DNA of 64,000 nt from Globisporangium splendens (Eukaryota; Oomycota; Peronosporomycetes; Pythiales; Pythiaceae), in the NCBI GenBank assembly GCA_006386115.1, contig VFIW01000063.1:1-64000 (forward strand), given 5' to 3'. Position numbers and translations under genes: made by a program. Within the stretch, counting starts at the first letter, position 1, and each line of letters begins with the position of its first letter. Under the pieces are notes generated by a model that saw only the letters and a program-made list of their open reading frames with translations, was not told the origin of the DNA and ran no database searches. This document shows, one piece after another, positions 32,064 to 41,324 of this stretch.

Positions 32064-33677
32064 ATGGGAGACGGGCATGCTAGCCATGCAAAAGCAATGA
32101 AAGATGGCGAAGAGGAGGAAAGAGAGCAGCGCGCTTCAATCCCCAGAGCTCAGCCACCGAAGCGTTTTGACCACGTGGCAAGGCGGCCAAGTAAGCCCAA
32201 TGCGTACAACTACTACAAAAAGCTGATGCAGGATTTCGAGTCTCTGGACCGAGAATTGCAAGAAACAGAGGCGATATCTCATTCACTGGTCAATGAAATC
32301 AATCACATACAGCTTGAGCAAGAAGAAGCGATGCACGAAGAGCTTGTGTCTCAACAGGTGCAATGGGAGCAAGAGAGAGAATACTGTATTGAGGAGATTC
32401 TGCGCAAAAACGAGGAGGTAGACGCACTGCACGCCAAACTGGACGAAGTGGACACGCAGGAGATGCGTGTGCTCGCTCAAATCCAGGTTTTGCAGGAGGA
32501 ACAGCAAGAAGAGATACGCACCGAAGTGTATCGAATCCATGAAGTTGTGCACAAAAGAACACATTTGCTTGAGACAGAGCTCGCAAAAGGGCAAGTGGAT
32601 TTGGGATTTATCGCTCGCGTGGTAGCAAAATCGCACGCGCGACAGCAACAGCGAACTGACCGAGCGGCTTCCCTCGACAACCACGACTCGATCCATGCAA
32701 TCACGGAGGAGATACAACAGCGCAGACAACGCGACTTCGAACTCGCAGCAGACAACCTCAATGCCCGGCTGCTCTCATTTGAAAAAGAAAAACAGATTTT
32801 GAACCAGAAGTCAATCGACATTCGAACGCGCAAGCAGCGCGCGCTTCAGATTTTATCAACAAACCAGCAGCGGGCAATCAAGACGTTCTTCACGTCCGCA
32901 CCATCAGAAACCAAACCGCCTAATGCAGTTGCTGCTGATCAACCTACGCCGACTTTGGATTTCAGTTCCGTCCTTGAGGCACTGAACCAAAGTGGCGCTC
33001 AAGTCGGCCAACTTCAGTCTGCAAGAAACGACCAGATGTCAGCACATCGGCAAATGGAAAACGCATTACGAGAAGCGCAAAACATACTCGAGAGTGGCGA
33101 CAAACGCATCGAAGAACTCCAGAAATCTATCTCCAAGCGAAAGGAAGAGGCAGACGCGTTGCACATTTTCCAGGTACCCGTTGCGTACGATGGGAAATGG
33201 GGAATCGAAACGTATCCACCAGCAAAGTACGGCATGGTGTATTTCATACGAGAGATAGTGTTTGGGATGGTGGAGACTGCGATCACCGAATCGGAGACCG
33301 AGCCGGATCAACAGTTACTGGAGCATGAAGTTCAGCGCTGGCAAGCCACGCACGAAGCAGTGGCGCAAGAAGAGCTCATTGAAATCCGCTCCAAGTGTGC
33401 AGGCCCCTTGCTCGCTGATTTAATTGTAAGTGTCTGCTGTTTGAACTGGTGCTGCATGTTGCTTGTGTGCTCTGACTATTTCTACACTTTTCCCAACATG
33501 TCCTCTTCGTAGCACGATGTTGTCCACGAAGCAGCGGTGGACATTCACAGCGAGTTTCAGTCCAGCTGCGATCGTGTACGCGGTAAAATCGGTCAAGCCT
33601 TCAGCCACGTTTTTTCACCAACGCAACGCCTTCTATGGGCTCAAAGTCATCCAGCACTCCGAGAGCAACAACATTAA
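32064..33677 (+). CDS. Long coiled-coil protein
   Basis: Exons 32064-33425 and 33513-33677, 508 aa (87-nt intron, donor GTAAGT, acceptor CGTAG). After a basic N-terminus (FDHVARRPSKPNAYNYYKKL) nearly the whole protein is heptad-rich helix (about residues 50-270 and 320-385). A short non-coil segment follows with YDGKWGIETYPPAKYGMVYF, then a final helix. The composition suits a cytoskeletal or flagellar structural protein, but I do not recognise the family. The last 43 nt overlap the next CDS in another frame. An alternative acceptor at 33604 would fuse this protein to that CDS. Confidence 0.75.
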
Positions 33678-35662
33678 AAGACGTCGGCAACGGCATACCT
33701 GTAGCGTCCCCACTGTTTGGCTCTGTTTATGATCAGCTGCGTGCTCTTCGTAATCGCCGATTGGCATCTCCCAGCAAAAACCGGTCGATGCAGTTTCTAT
33801 TCCGTAGCGCGCTACCGAAACGAGCTGCTCCAGCGAAAGCGTCTATCAGCGAGTCCAACAACGCGAGCAGCAGCAGCGCAAATGCATCGCCAAAGAAAAC
33901 GAGATTCGGATTCTTCTCGTCCTCAAAATCGAAAGACAAAGCTACAGCGACATCAACAGCGAACGCTGCTGCCTCCACCACGAAAGACACGTCTGAAACC
34001 AGCGACCAGAGCAACAGTGTACGGGAACCGCGCGACTTGTTGGAGACAACAGTTCTTCCGCTAGCTACTGCGACGACAAGCAACAGTGCAAGCACTACCC
34101 CACGAGTCTTAAAAGAGAAGAATTTTTGGCAGCAAACGCTCGTTGAAATCAATCGGACATGTTTGGTCCCGCCGCATTTTGCTCATTGCTCGTGCATCGA
34201 AATCTCCGATGACGCTGGTGTGCTTGCTGCCGGTACTACCGCCAGCGAGATATTGCTCTGGGATTTCCACACAACGCCATTGCTGGTGACTCGAAGCCAT
34301 GTGCCAGGTCCGAAGGCACCCATGACTAGAATCACTCGGATTTGCATTTCCGCAAGCAAGACTCGGATTATCTCGCTCAATCAGCTTCACGCTGTTCAAG
34401 TCTGGAGCGTCAACAGGGTACTCGCACCCAAATGTGATGCCAGTCACTCCAACGAGTGTTTCTCGATGGCGTATTTTTCTGGCGATGCTCAGTCAAAATG
34501 GAAACCGTTGCCACTGGAGCTCCTCGTCGAGTTGAACCCGATGTCTACACTCGCGATGCCAGCCTTGCCAACAGAAGTCAAACAGCTGATCACACCATCC
34601 AGCTCTACAACCTATTCAAAGAGAGATCCTCCCACTGTCGCGCAGTTTATATCAACTGGCTTTTTCACATCGACGACGCTTTTGGGAGATCCAGCCAGCA
34701 TACTCTGCGGCGCGTCGAATGGTGGCATTCTGAAGTCCAATTGGCACCTCAGTGCAGAGGTCACTGGTTCAATCGAGGCGAAGTTTGACGCGCCGTCTCC
34801 CGATCATCTCTCCGACACAAAGCTGGAAACGAGTGCGATTCGCCGCGAGTTTTTCTGCGCGCACAAGCATCCAGTGCTCTTCGTTGCCTGTCTCCACAGC
34901 AAAAGAAATGTTACATCCACAGCAGCATTCCAGGTCTTGAGCATTGACAGTGACGCAACAATTTTGCTGTGGACCTACGATCGTAGCCACTTTTCGGGCT
35001 TTGGATGGTCCACACCTCGCAAAAAGTATAGTCTTGATCTTCGCATGACCACCGCAACAGACATGGGAAGCACGGGTCACCCAGCTACAATTGGCGCAAC
35101 TCGCACAAAACCTGGCGAAATTCTACAGATTGCTATGACGGCCGACGAGACCCGCATTGTGCTGATGGTGTATCATGAACTTGCCACGAGCACCAGCAAG
35201 AAACCTTCTGCACCTGCAGGGAAGCTTCAGTTTGTGCAGTTGCTACTCGATGGTGTAGAGAAGGAAATCCAAGTGGCTTCTGTGCATCTTCAAGTGGATT
35301 TGGCGGGGACTACACTGCCAAGGTTTGCCCTCACTACAATGCACCCGAGACGCAGCGCTGAGCCAAGTCGTGCGCACTTCATGTTCCTTTTGATGAGCAA
35401 CTGCGTTTCTATCGTCTCACTGAGTACAGGAGAGAATTGCTGCCAGCCGATCTCGTTGACGCAGCACAAGAGCGAAGCATCTTTGGTGTTCAATTCAATT
35501 GCAGTGACCAAACGATGCCTGAAGAAAGCTCAGACCCACTGCACCTTGGTCGCCACAGGAGATCGCCACAACAAGATACTGATCTATCGATTCAAGCAGC
35601 GACCTGAAGAGCAAGATGAGCACAAAGAGACCGGATCGTATGCGCCACACCAGGCAAAATGA
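33635..35662 (+). CDS. WD40-like repeat protein
   Basis: 675 aa from ATG 33635. Residues 1 to about 150 are Ser/Ala/Thr rich and basic (disordered, with KKTRFGFFSSSKSKDKATA). Then WD-like blades appear: HCSCIEISDDAGVLAAGTTA...ILLWDF, TRICISASKTRIISLNQLHA...VWSV, FQVLSIDSDATILLWTYD and a C-terminal TLVATGDRHNKILIYRFKQ. The family is broad, so no function follows. The ATG lies inside the coding end of the upstream gene; a later in-frame ATG at 33788 is possible. It converges with the next gene, with only 67 bp between stop codons. Confidence 0.7.
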   Translation: MGSKSSSTPRATTLKDVGNGIPVASPLFGSVYDQLRALRNRRLASPSKNRSMQFLFRSALPKRAAPAKASISESNNASSSSANASPKKTRFGFFSSSKSKDKATATSTANAAASTTKDTSETSDQSNSVREPRDLLETTVLPLATATTSNSASTTPRVLKEKNFWQQTLVEINRTCLVPPHFAHCSCIEISDDAGVLAAGTTASEILLWDFHTTPLLVTRSHVPGPKAPMTRITRICISASKTRIISLNQLHAVQVWSVNRVLAPKCDASHSNECFSMAYFSGDAQSKWKPLPLELLVELNPMSTLAMPALPTEVKQLITPSSSTTYSKRDPPTVAQFISTGFFTSTTLLGDPASILCGASNGGILKSNWHLSAEVTGSIEAKFDAPSPDHLSDTKLETSAIRREFFCAHKHPVLFVACLHSKRNVTSTAAFQVLSIDSDATILLWTYDRSHFSGFGWSTPRKKYSLDLRMTTATDMGSTGHPATIGATRTKPGEILQIAMTADETRIVLMVYHELATSTSKKPSAPAGKLQFVQLLLDGVEKEIQVASVHLQVDLAGTTLPRFALTTMHPRRSAEPSRAHFMFLLMSNCVSIVSLSTGENCCQPISLTQHKSEASLVFNSIAVTKRCLKKAQTHCTLVATGDRHNKILIYRFKQRPEEQDEHKETGSYAPHQAK

Positions 35663-35729
35663 TTCCAAGCGGTTCTACTTTCAATTGTTTGCCAAAGTCT
35701 TCCATTGCGATTCCGAAAACGCTGCTGCT

Positions 35730-37472
35730 CTAAAATGTTTGGACGTCGGATGCAATCGATTGAAGCAGAGCGGGGGATTGGACTCTCTGCATTTGGAACG
35801 CATCCTTGGACAGCGACTCGAGTAGCTGTTTCTTGTCCGTGAAGCAAGTGGCAGAGCGAAGCTGCTGAGGTTCTCCGTCGTTGAATAAATAGAACACCGC
35901 GTTGCTAGGGAGCTGTACAACGGCTCGCTTGCTGCTGACGCTATCGAACACCTCTCGAAACGCGGATTTTGTGGCTTCCAATGATGCTGGCGTTTCAGCG
36001 ATCACATTCACGACAAGAATGCCATTTGGGGCGAGAAGCTGCTTGACCGAAGTGAGGAACTCTGGCAAAAGCATTGAAGACGGGGGCGCCTTGATTCCCT
36101 CATCCCACTCCCCCGACTCGACATCAATGGCAACAATATCGTACGTGATGGTCCCCCGCTCCTTCTGGACATCAATGAAGGCTTCTCCCATAGATTCATG
36201 TACGTTCAGTCTCGCGTCCGATGCCTCAGCGTCTTCGAGGCCAAAGAACCTTCGAGCAATCCTGTTCACTGTCGCGCTCGGCTCCACTGCGTCCATACGC
36301 GCGATTTGCTCGATGTGCTTCAGCAAAAACAGCGGAAGTGATGCAGCACCAGAGCCAAGCACCGCGACATTGAGCGCGTTGACACCGTGAGTCTTCCACA
36401 CAAACGGGATGCACATCGCACGGTGCACATCGAGCATGAGCGTGTCACGGTCGATCGCATGTGCGTCACTCTGTTCCAAATCCGGATCATCCACAGTACT
36501 TTGCAGCGAGAGTGCTACTTCACTTTGGATCAGATGGATGCGGTCATTGAAGAAGAAGCACCGCGTTGGCGCCACGGACTCGAAAAACGTGTCCATGACC
36601 GTCACGTCGTCGTCGCGGTACACGATGCGCCTCGAGAACTTCGCTGTCAGCTCCGATTTGTATTCACGCACAAAGTTCTCATCCACATCTTGAAGGTCGT
36701 CGATCATCTCGGTCAGCTCGTTGTACGTGAAGTTCTCGCCCGAGCGATGGATCTATGGTGCATGCAACAACAATGCATAGTCGCAGCCGTGAGTCACGTT
36801 CACAACATTGCGTGGGAGCAACTGCTGAGCTACACGGAATGCCTTACATCATGCACAATCGCTTCCGGAAGGATCTCGTCGAAGTAATACGTAGCCGATG
36901 GAGGAATGCTGAGTGCTGCTGCGTTGTTGGCTGTTGTCGTCGTCGTTATGATCCCTTCGCAGTCCCGCGCTGCAACGTGCCAATCGTAGTCCGAGATCAG
37001 ATTCTGCGGCCACCACGGGAATGTCCGGCACTGCGTAGGACGCGCTATTCATGGCCACAATGAGAGCAATGAGTGCGTCATGAGCTTAGCAATCTAATGC
37101 CTGCGTGCATATGAACCTCCTACCCTGGTAGATGGAGCACTTCTTGCCCTCCAAGAACACGCACTGCGTGTCATCTGCCGTCTGCTTGATGAACCACTGG
37201 TTCTCCGCTTCGGAGTACCGCAGATACTGCGTCTTGGCGTCTGCCGTGGCCATGGCGGTCACGCGCGCGATCTCGTCCATCTCGCGGTCGTTCACGCGCA
37301 CTCGGCCGCCTTTGCCCGTGCAGCACTTGCCGCACTGCGTGCACTTGAAGTGGAACTGCACGCCCTCGCGGTCCTTCGCCCAGTTGCGGAGCGTCCGACG
37401 CGCGCTCTGGTTCTGCGCGACTGCACGCGGCAACGCGCGCATGCGCACGTCAATTGTGCGCCTCATTGCCAT
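35730..37472 (-). CDS. YkgJ-type CxxCxxCC metal-binding domain fused to a METTL13-like methyltransferase
   Basis: Exons 37472-37124, 37044-36848, 36752-35730 join in frame (introns 79 and 95 nt) to 522 aa. Residues about 40-145 match the YkgJ/UPF0153 zinc/iron-chelating family: FKCTQCGKCCTG, CVFLEGKKCSIYQA, then RPTQCRTFPWWP across the first intron, and AARDCEGI. After a linker (YYFDEILPEAIVHD) comes a class I methyltransferase resembling the C-terminal domain of METTL13: FFFNDRIHLIQSEVAL, motif I VAVLGSGAASLPLFLLKH, MDAVEPSATVNRIARRFFG, APPSSMLLPEFLTSVKQLL and GILVVNVI. METTL13's C-terminal domain methylates eEF1A lysine; the substrate here is unknown. The highly specific match on both sides of intron 1 supports the joined model. 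Confidence 0.82.
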
Positions 37473-37733
37473 TTGCGCCACCTCCTCACCACCACAATGA
37501 GCTCACTTCGGATATGACCCTATTTTTCATCTTTCTATTGGCTAATAAACCAAATGCTTTTTATTTTGATCAATCAAACTTTGATTTGAGTGAATAGCAT
37601 TATTTATTGGCTAAAATCATGGTGTCAATGCATTTGCACCAATCGCAATGCACAACAATCTGACACGCACGACGAACCTGGTCATGCTGAAGTGCGACTG
37701 ACATGGTTGCACACCTAGTTCTACAGCCAACTC

Positions 37734-39866
37734 TTAAGGCATAAACCCAATGCCGTCGACTTCTACGACAGCACTGGTGGCCTCTTCAACTGTCCGCACT
37801 TTCGCGCCTGCGATCTGGGCCACGATGTCCAGTGCGGTCTCGAGATGCTGCGACTTTCTCGCAGCCTTGGCGGGGACTCGAAGTCGAGACGTTCCGTTTG
37901 CGAGCGCCATGTACACGATCGCGTTGTCCGCGAGGTGCTCGTCCACACACACGCCGTCTGCCATCAGCTGACCTACCTTCTTGCCGATTTCCAGCGCCAT
38001 GTAGTCCGGAGTATCTTTTCCCGACAGGTCCACACTCAGGATGCCTCCTGTGCTGGTCTCCACGACCACCAAGACTCCGACCGCAGGTTTCTCGTGCGCT
38101 TTCGAGGCTCCTTTTCCTCGTCCACGGGTGTCTTGTCGGCGTGCTCTGGACGACTTACTCTTCGCGACCTCGATGACGATCTCGTACTCGGTGGTCGTGT
38201 CCTTGGAGAGTGTCGGCAGTGCTTCTTTCAGCGACTTTTTCAAAGCCGTGACGTACTGTTGACCAATGACTTCGTCTGCACTCGCTCCAAACACCGTCAC
38301 GCGAGCAAACAGTTTCGTAATAGCGTTGGATGCGACGCTCAAATCAATCGCCGCCAGTGGTTTGCCCTGGACAGGCGTCACGGAAAACGTGACTTCGCCG
38401 ATCTCCCCCGCAAAGAAGCCACGCGACTTGGTCTCCAAGGTCGTTTCAATGCCAAATCGCGACAACAACATCTGCAATGGGATCTGCACAAAATCAACGG
38501 GCGGACTAAAGCCCCCGTGTGTACCGCCACTCAGCTTCAGCGTCACTGGGTGCGCACTAAAGGCCATGATCGGCAAGGATCCTTGGATCATGAGCGACAC
38601 ACTGCCGCCCGTTGTTGATTTAGCCTCAAATTCACCGCCATCAACTGCCGACAGCGCTCCGGATCCCGAGTACTTGATCTCTGTCGAGTTGAGCTGCGCG
38701 CCTTCCATACTACTGCGCGAGAGATCGCGGGCGAGCTGAATCGTGCTCACGTGCTGGTTTCGGAGTCCTGGGACCTTCCGGTTCGCACGGATCGAGTGTA
38801 CGCGAATGGCTATCCCAAACACCGACGCCAAGCCAACGGAGATCCGAAGCACTTGACCACCACCTTCGCCATTGCCACCATCCAGCACGGCTACACCTTC
38901 TTCGTCTGGACGAGGCTCTTCAACCGGCAACACCGCATCTTTTTGTTCTTGAAGTGCTTCATTGCCGTGCTTGTGGCTCTGATTGCGTAATGGCCGAGCG
39001 CGTTTTGGATTCGCAGGTGCCGATGCTTGACGAGCAGTGCGCATTTGTTCCAATTGAAAAAAGCGCGTAGCGTTGCGCGTGGTACTCGCCGCGATTTCAG
39101 CAGGCGTCACGCGGTAGCACGCTGCAAGCGTCTGTGCCACAGCGCGGAGGTCTTTGGGTTCGCAGCGCATTTTCACGTTGTTCCCGTACGGATACATGAA
39201 CGGCGCGTCGGTCTCAATCATCAGTTTATCTGTCGGGATGGTCGCCGCCATACCTCGCAGCTTGAAACCTCGCGAGTCCATGCACACAAAGCCAGTGAGG
39301 CCAATGTAGAAGCCCATGGAGATGTATTTTCGTAGCTCACTCTCCGTGCCAGTAAAGCAATGTACGACAACGGGTGGTAATCGCTTCGTATCGAGAAACG
39401 GTTGCAACACGGATACAAACGCGGCGTGCGCGTCGCGCTCGTGCAAGAACAACGGCAGTTGCAACTCACATGCGAGCTCGACTTGGGTGCGGAACACTCG
39501 CTCCTGGATGTCACGCGGCGAGAAATCGCGATTGAAGTCCAGTCCACACTCACCGACGGCGACGACTGTGCCTGGATTCGCAGCGATCATATCTCTCATC
39601 TCGTTGATCGACGTCGTCTCATCGAAATCCTTTGCATCGTGCGGATGCACACCAACCGTCGTGAACAGTGACACGTTGCTCTTGGAGTACATACGCGTGG
39701 CCAACTGAATGGCTTCTCTACTGCCACGCATGCTCGTGCCCGTGATGAGGATCGTGGAGACGCTGGCTTCGTCGGCGCGACGCAGCACTTCCGGCAGGTC
39801 CTTCTGGAACCTGCGGTTCGTCAGGTTCGCGCCAATGTCAACGAGGTTTTCAGCAGTACCAGCCAT
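37734..39866 (-). CDS. TatD-type nuclease fused to RNA 3'-phosphate cyclase (RtcA-like)
   Basis: One uninterrupted frame, 710 aa from the first in-frame ATG. The N-terminal domain (1 to about 290) is a TatD amidohydrolase-fold DNase with its metal ligands: DIGANLTN, GVHPHDA, GECGLDF, LFLHERDAH, VVHCFTGT, ETDAPFMYP. A basic linker (about 290-350) leads to an RtcA-type cyclase: DGGNGEGGGQVLRISVGLA, RANRKVPGLRNQH, GGTHGGFSPPVDF and near the end EHLADN, the position of the catalytic histidine. Known reactions are metal-dependent DNA cleavage (TatD) and ATP-dependent conversion of RNA 3'-phosphate to 2',3'-cyclic phosphate (RtcA). Both active sites look intact. A frameshift artefact is unlikely because the frame never breaks. 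Confidence 0.9.
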   Translation of the reverse strand: MAGTAENLVDIGANLTNRRFQKDLPEVLRRADEASVSTILITGTSMRGSREAIQLATRMYSKSNVSLFTTVGVHPHDAKDFDETTSINEMRDMIAANPGTVVAVGECGLDFNRDFSPRDIQERVFRTQVELACELQLPLFLHERDAHAAFVSVLQPFLDTKRLPPVVVHCFTGTESELRKYISMGFYIGLTGFVCMDSRGFKLRGMAATIPTDKLMIETDAPFMYPYGNNVKMRCEPKDLRAVAQTLAACYRVTPAEIAASTTRNATRFFQLEQMRTARQASAPANPKRARPLRNQSHKHGNEALQEQKDAVLPVEEPRPDEEGVAVLDGGNGEGGGQVLRISVGLASVFGIAIRVHSIRANRKVPGLRNQHVSTIQLARDLSRSSMEGAQLNSTEIKYSGSGALSAVDGGEFEAKSTTGGSVSLMIQGSLPIMAFSAHPVTLKLSGGTHGGFSPPVDFVQIPLQMLLSRFGIETTLETKSRGFFAGEIGEVTFSVTPVQGKPLAAIDLSVASNAITKLFARVTVFGASADEVIGQQYVTALKKSLKEALPTLSKDTTTEYEIVIEVAKSKSSRARRQDTRGRGKGASKAHEKPAVGVLVVVETSTGGILSVDLSGKDTPDYMALEIGKKVGQLMADGVCVDEHLADNAIVYMALANGTSRLRVPAKAARKSQHLETALDIVAQIAGAKVRTVEEATSAVVEVDGIGFMP

Positions 39867-40182
39867 CTGCCTCTCTCTCTGTCTTGTTGCTGCGTTGCTG
39901 CTCTTGTGGTGCAAAGCGCTTGATCGTGAGCAATCCAATCTTCAAATGAGCTCTTCGTTTCCAAACGCTGTGGGTGACAAGAGGGTTGATTGACAAAGAC
40001 CATCACTCACAAATGGCTCACATCAATCACCATCACTCACATGTCTACTTTTCAACCAATCAAAACATTTACAATGTTCTTGAAAACATTTTATTGCCTG
40101 AAAATAGATGCTGATTGCCATCTTTGCCGGCTTTTCTTCATCTTTCTCTCTCAGGAAGCGAAAGAAGAGCCCAAGCTTCAAA
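39867..40182. promoter_or_regulatory. Divergent promoter of TatD-RtcA and the Rolling-stone-like gene
   Basis: 316 bp between two outward-facing starts. It contains a direct repeat CCATCACTCACA (about 40001 and 40029), an AACCAATC CCAAT box near 40055, and CTCT runs. An in-frame ATG at 40108 could extend the plus-strand gene by 25 aa. Confidence 0.5.
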
Positions 40183-41136
40183 ATGGCTCAACCTCAAGTG
40201 GCACGCGCTCCGTCTGCTGCCGATGCGCTCCTGACTACCGATGGCTTCACGATCTCGTGGGAGACGCTCGTCTGCGCCGTGGAGATCGTCGCGGCGCTGG
40301 GCACGTCACTGTGGCTCATGTATCGTCGTGGTCGCGTGCTCACGACGTCGTCGCCGCGATCTGCGCATGCGACCATCTCGCCGCTCACGCAGCCGCGATC
40401 TTTTCTTTCTGTGGACGGATTGCTCTACTTCCGCGTCGCCGCCGTGCTCTTCTACGTGGTCGTGCAGGTCTACGACATGTTCCGCACGCGACTGCTCTGC
40501 ATGATCTTCTACACGTCGTGGAACTTTATCGCGCAGGGCGTGTACTTTACGATCGCGGCGTGGCAGACATTCCAAGTGCACAAACGGCAAGCGCGTATCA
40601 CGAGACATGGATACACGGAGCTGTTGGATGAGAGCACGAGCTTCCTGCGTGACCCAGTGTCTCCGACAAATCCTGTGCTCCCGTACCGCCTTCGCCGCCG
40701 CGGAGGACCGACCCGACTGGAGCTCGTGCTGGACATGTGCCTTGCGACGTCCATCCTGATCAGTGTCGTCGTGTGGACCATCTTGTACCCGTACGCGGTC
40801 AAGATGCACTACCCAGAGAAGATCCTCAACTGGGTGAGCTATTCGCAGCACGGGATCAACCTCGTGATCCTGCAGATCGACTTCCTGAGCACGCAGCACC
40901 AGGTGTCGCTGCACGCGCTGCCGCTCCTGATCGCGTGGCCGTCGGTGTACTCCGTGTTCACGTGGATCCTGCATGGCACGATCGCCAAGGGCTTCTGGCC
41001 GTACCCGTTCCTGGAAGTCAACACCCCGTGGGCACCGCTCTGGTACGGAGGCCTGCTCTTCGCGCACCTCGTCGGCTTTGGATGCGTCTACTTCATCTCG
41101 TGGCTCAAGCGATCCGACGCAAGCCCAGAGCAGTAA
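40183..41136 (+). CDS. Rolling-stone/AIG1-like multi-pass membrane protein
   Basis: Intronless, 317 aa. Six to seven hydrophobic helices, starting at TLVCAVEIVAALGTSLWLMY. The region from SQHGINLVILQIDFL through the last helices, with GFWPYPFLEVNTPW, resembles the conserved core of Rolling stone and FAR-17a/AIG1 families. Some AIG1 members hydrolyse fatty-acid esters of hydroxy fatty acids using Thr and His; the Thr-His arrangement is not clearly preserved here, so activity is not claimed. The start was chosen at ATG 40183 (context AAAATGG); ATG 40108 is the alternative. Confidence 0.65.
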   Translation: MAQPQVARAPSAADALLTTDGFTISWETLVCAVEIVAALGTSLWLMYRRGRVLTTSSPRSAHATISPLTQPRSFLSVDGLLYFRVAAVLFYVVVQVYDMFRTRLLCMIFYTSWNFIAQGVYFTIAAWQTFQVHKRQARITRHGYTELLDESTSFLRDPVSPTNPVLPYRLRRRGGPTRLELVLDMCLATSILISVVVWTILYPYAVKMHYPEKILNWVSYSQHGINLVILQIDFLSTQHQVSLHALPLLIAWPSVYSVFTWILHGTIAKGFWPYPFLEVNTPWAPLWYGGLLFAHLVGFGCVYFISWLKRSDASPEQ

Positions 41137-41324
41137 CGGCGCCACGAACTACTTCAAGACAACAAACAGCACCAGCAAAAGCAGGAGAGGTAATAGCTTA
41201 CATTGGTGTTAGCAGCAACCCAATAATGCAAAAAGGTGCCACTAGCATGAAACAAATAACTCGATCTGTGTATGATGGACGGAAGCAGCAAAACCCTTCT
41301 TTTTATCGCTGCACCCACTGTTCA

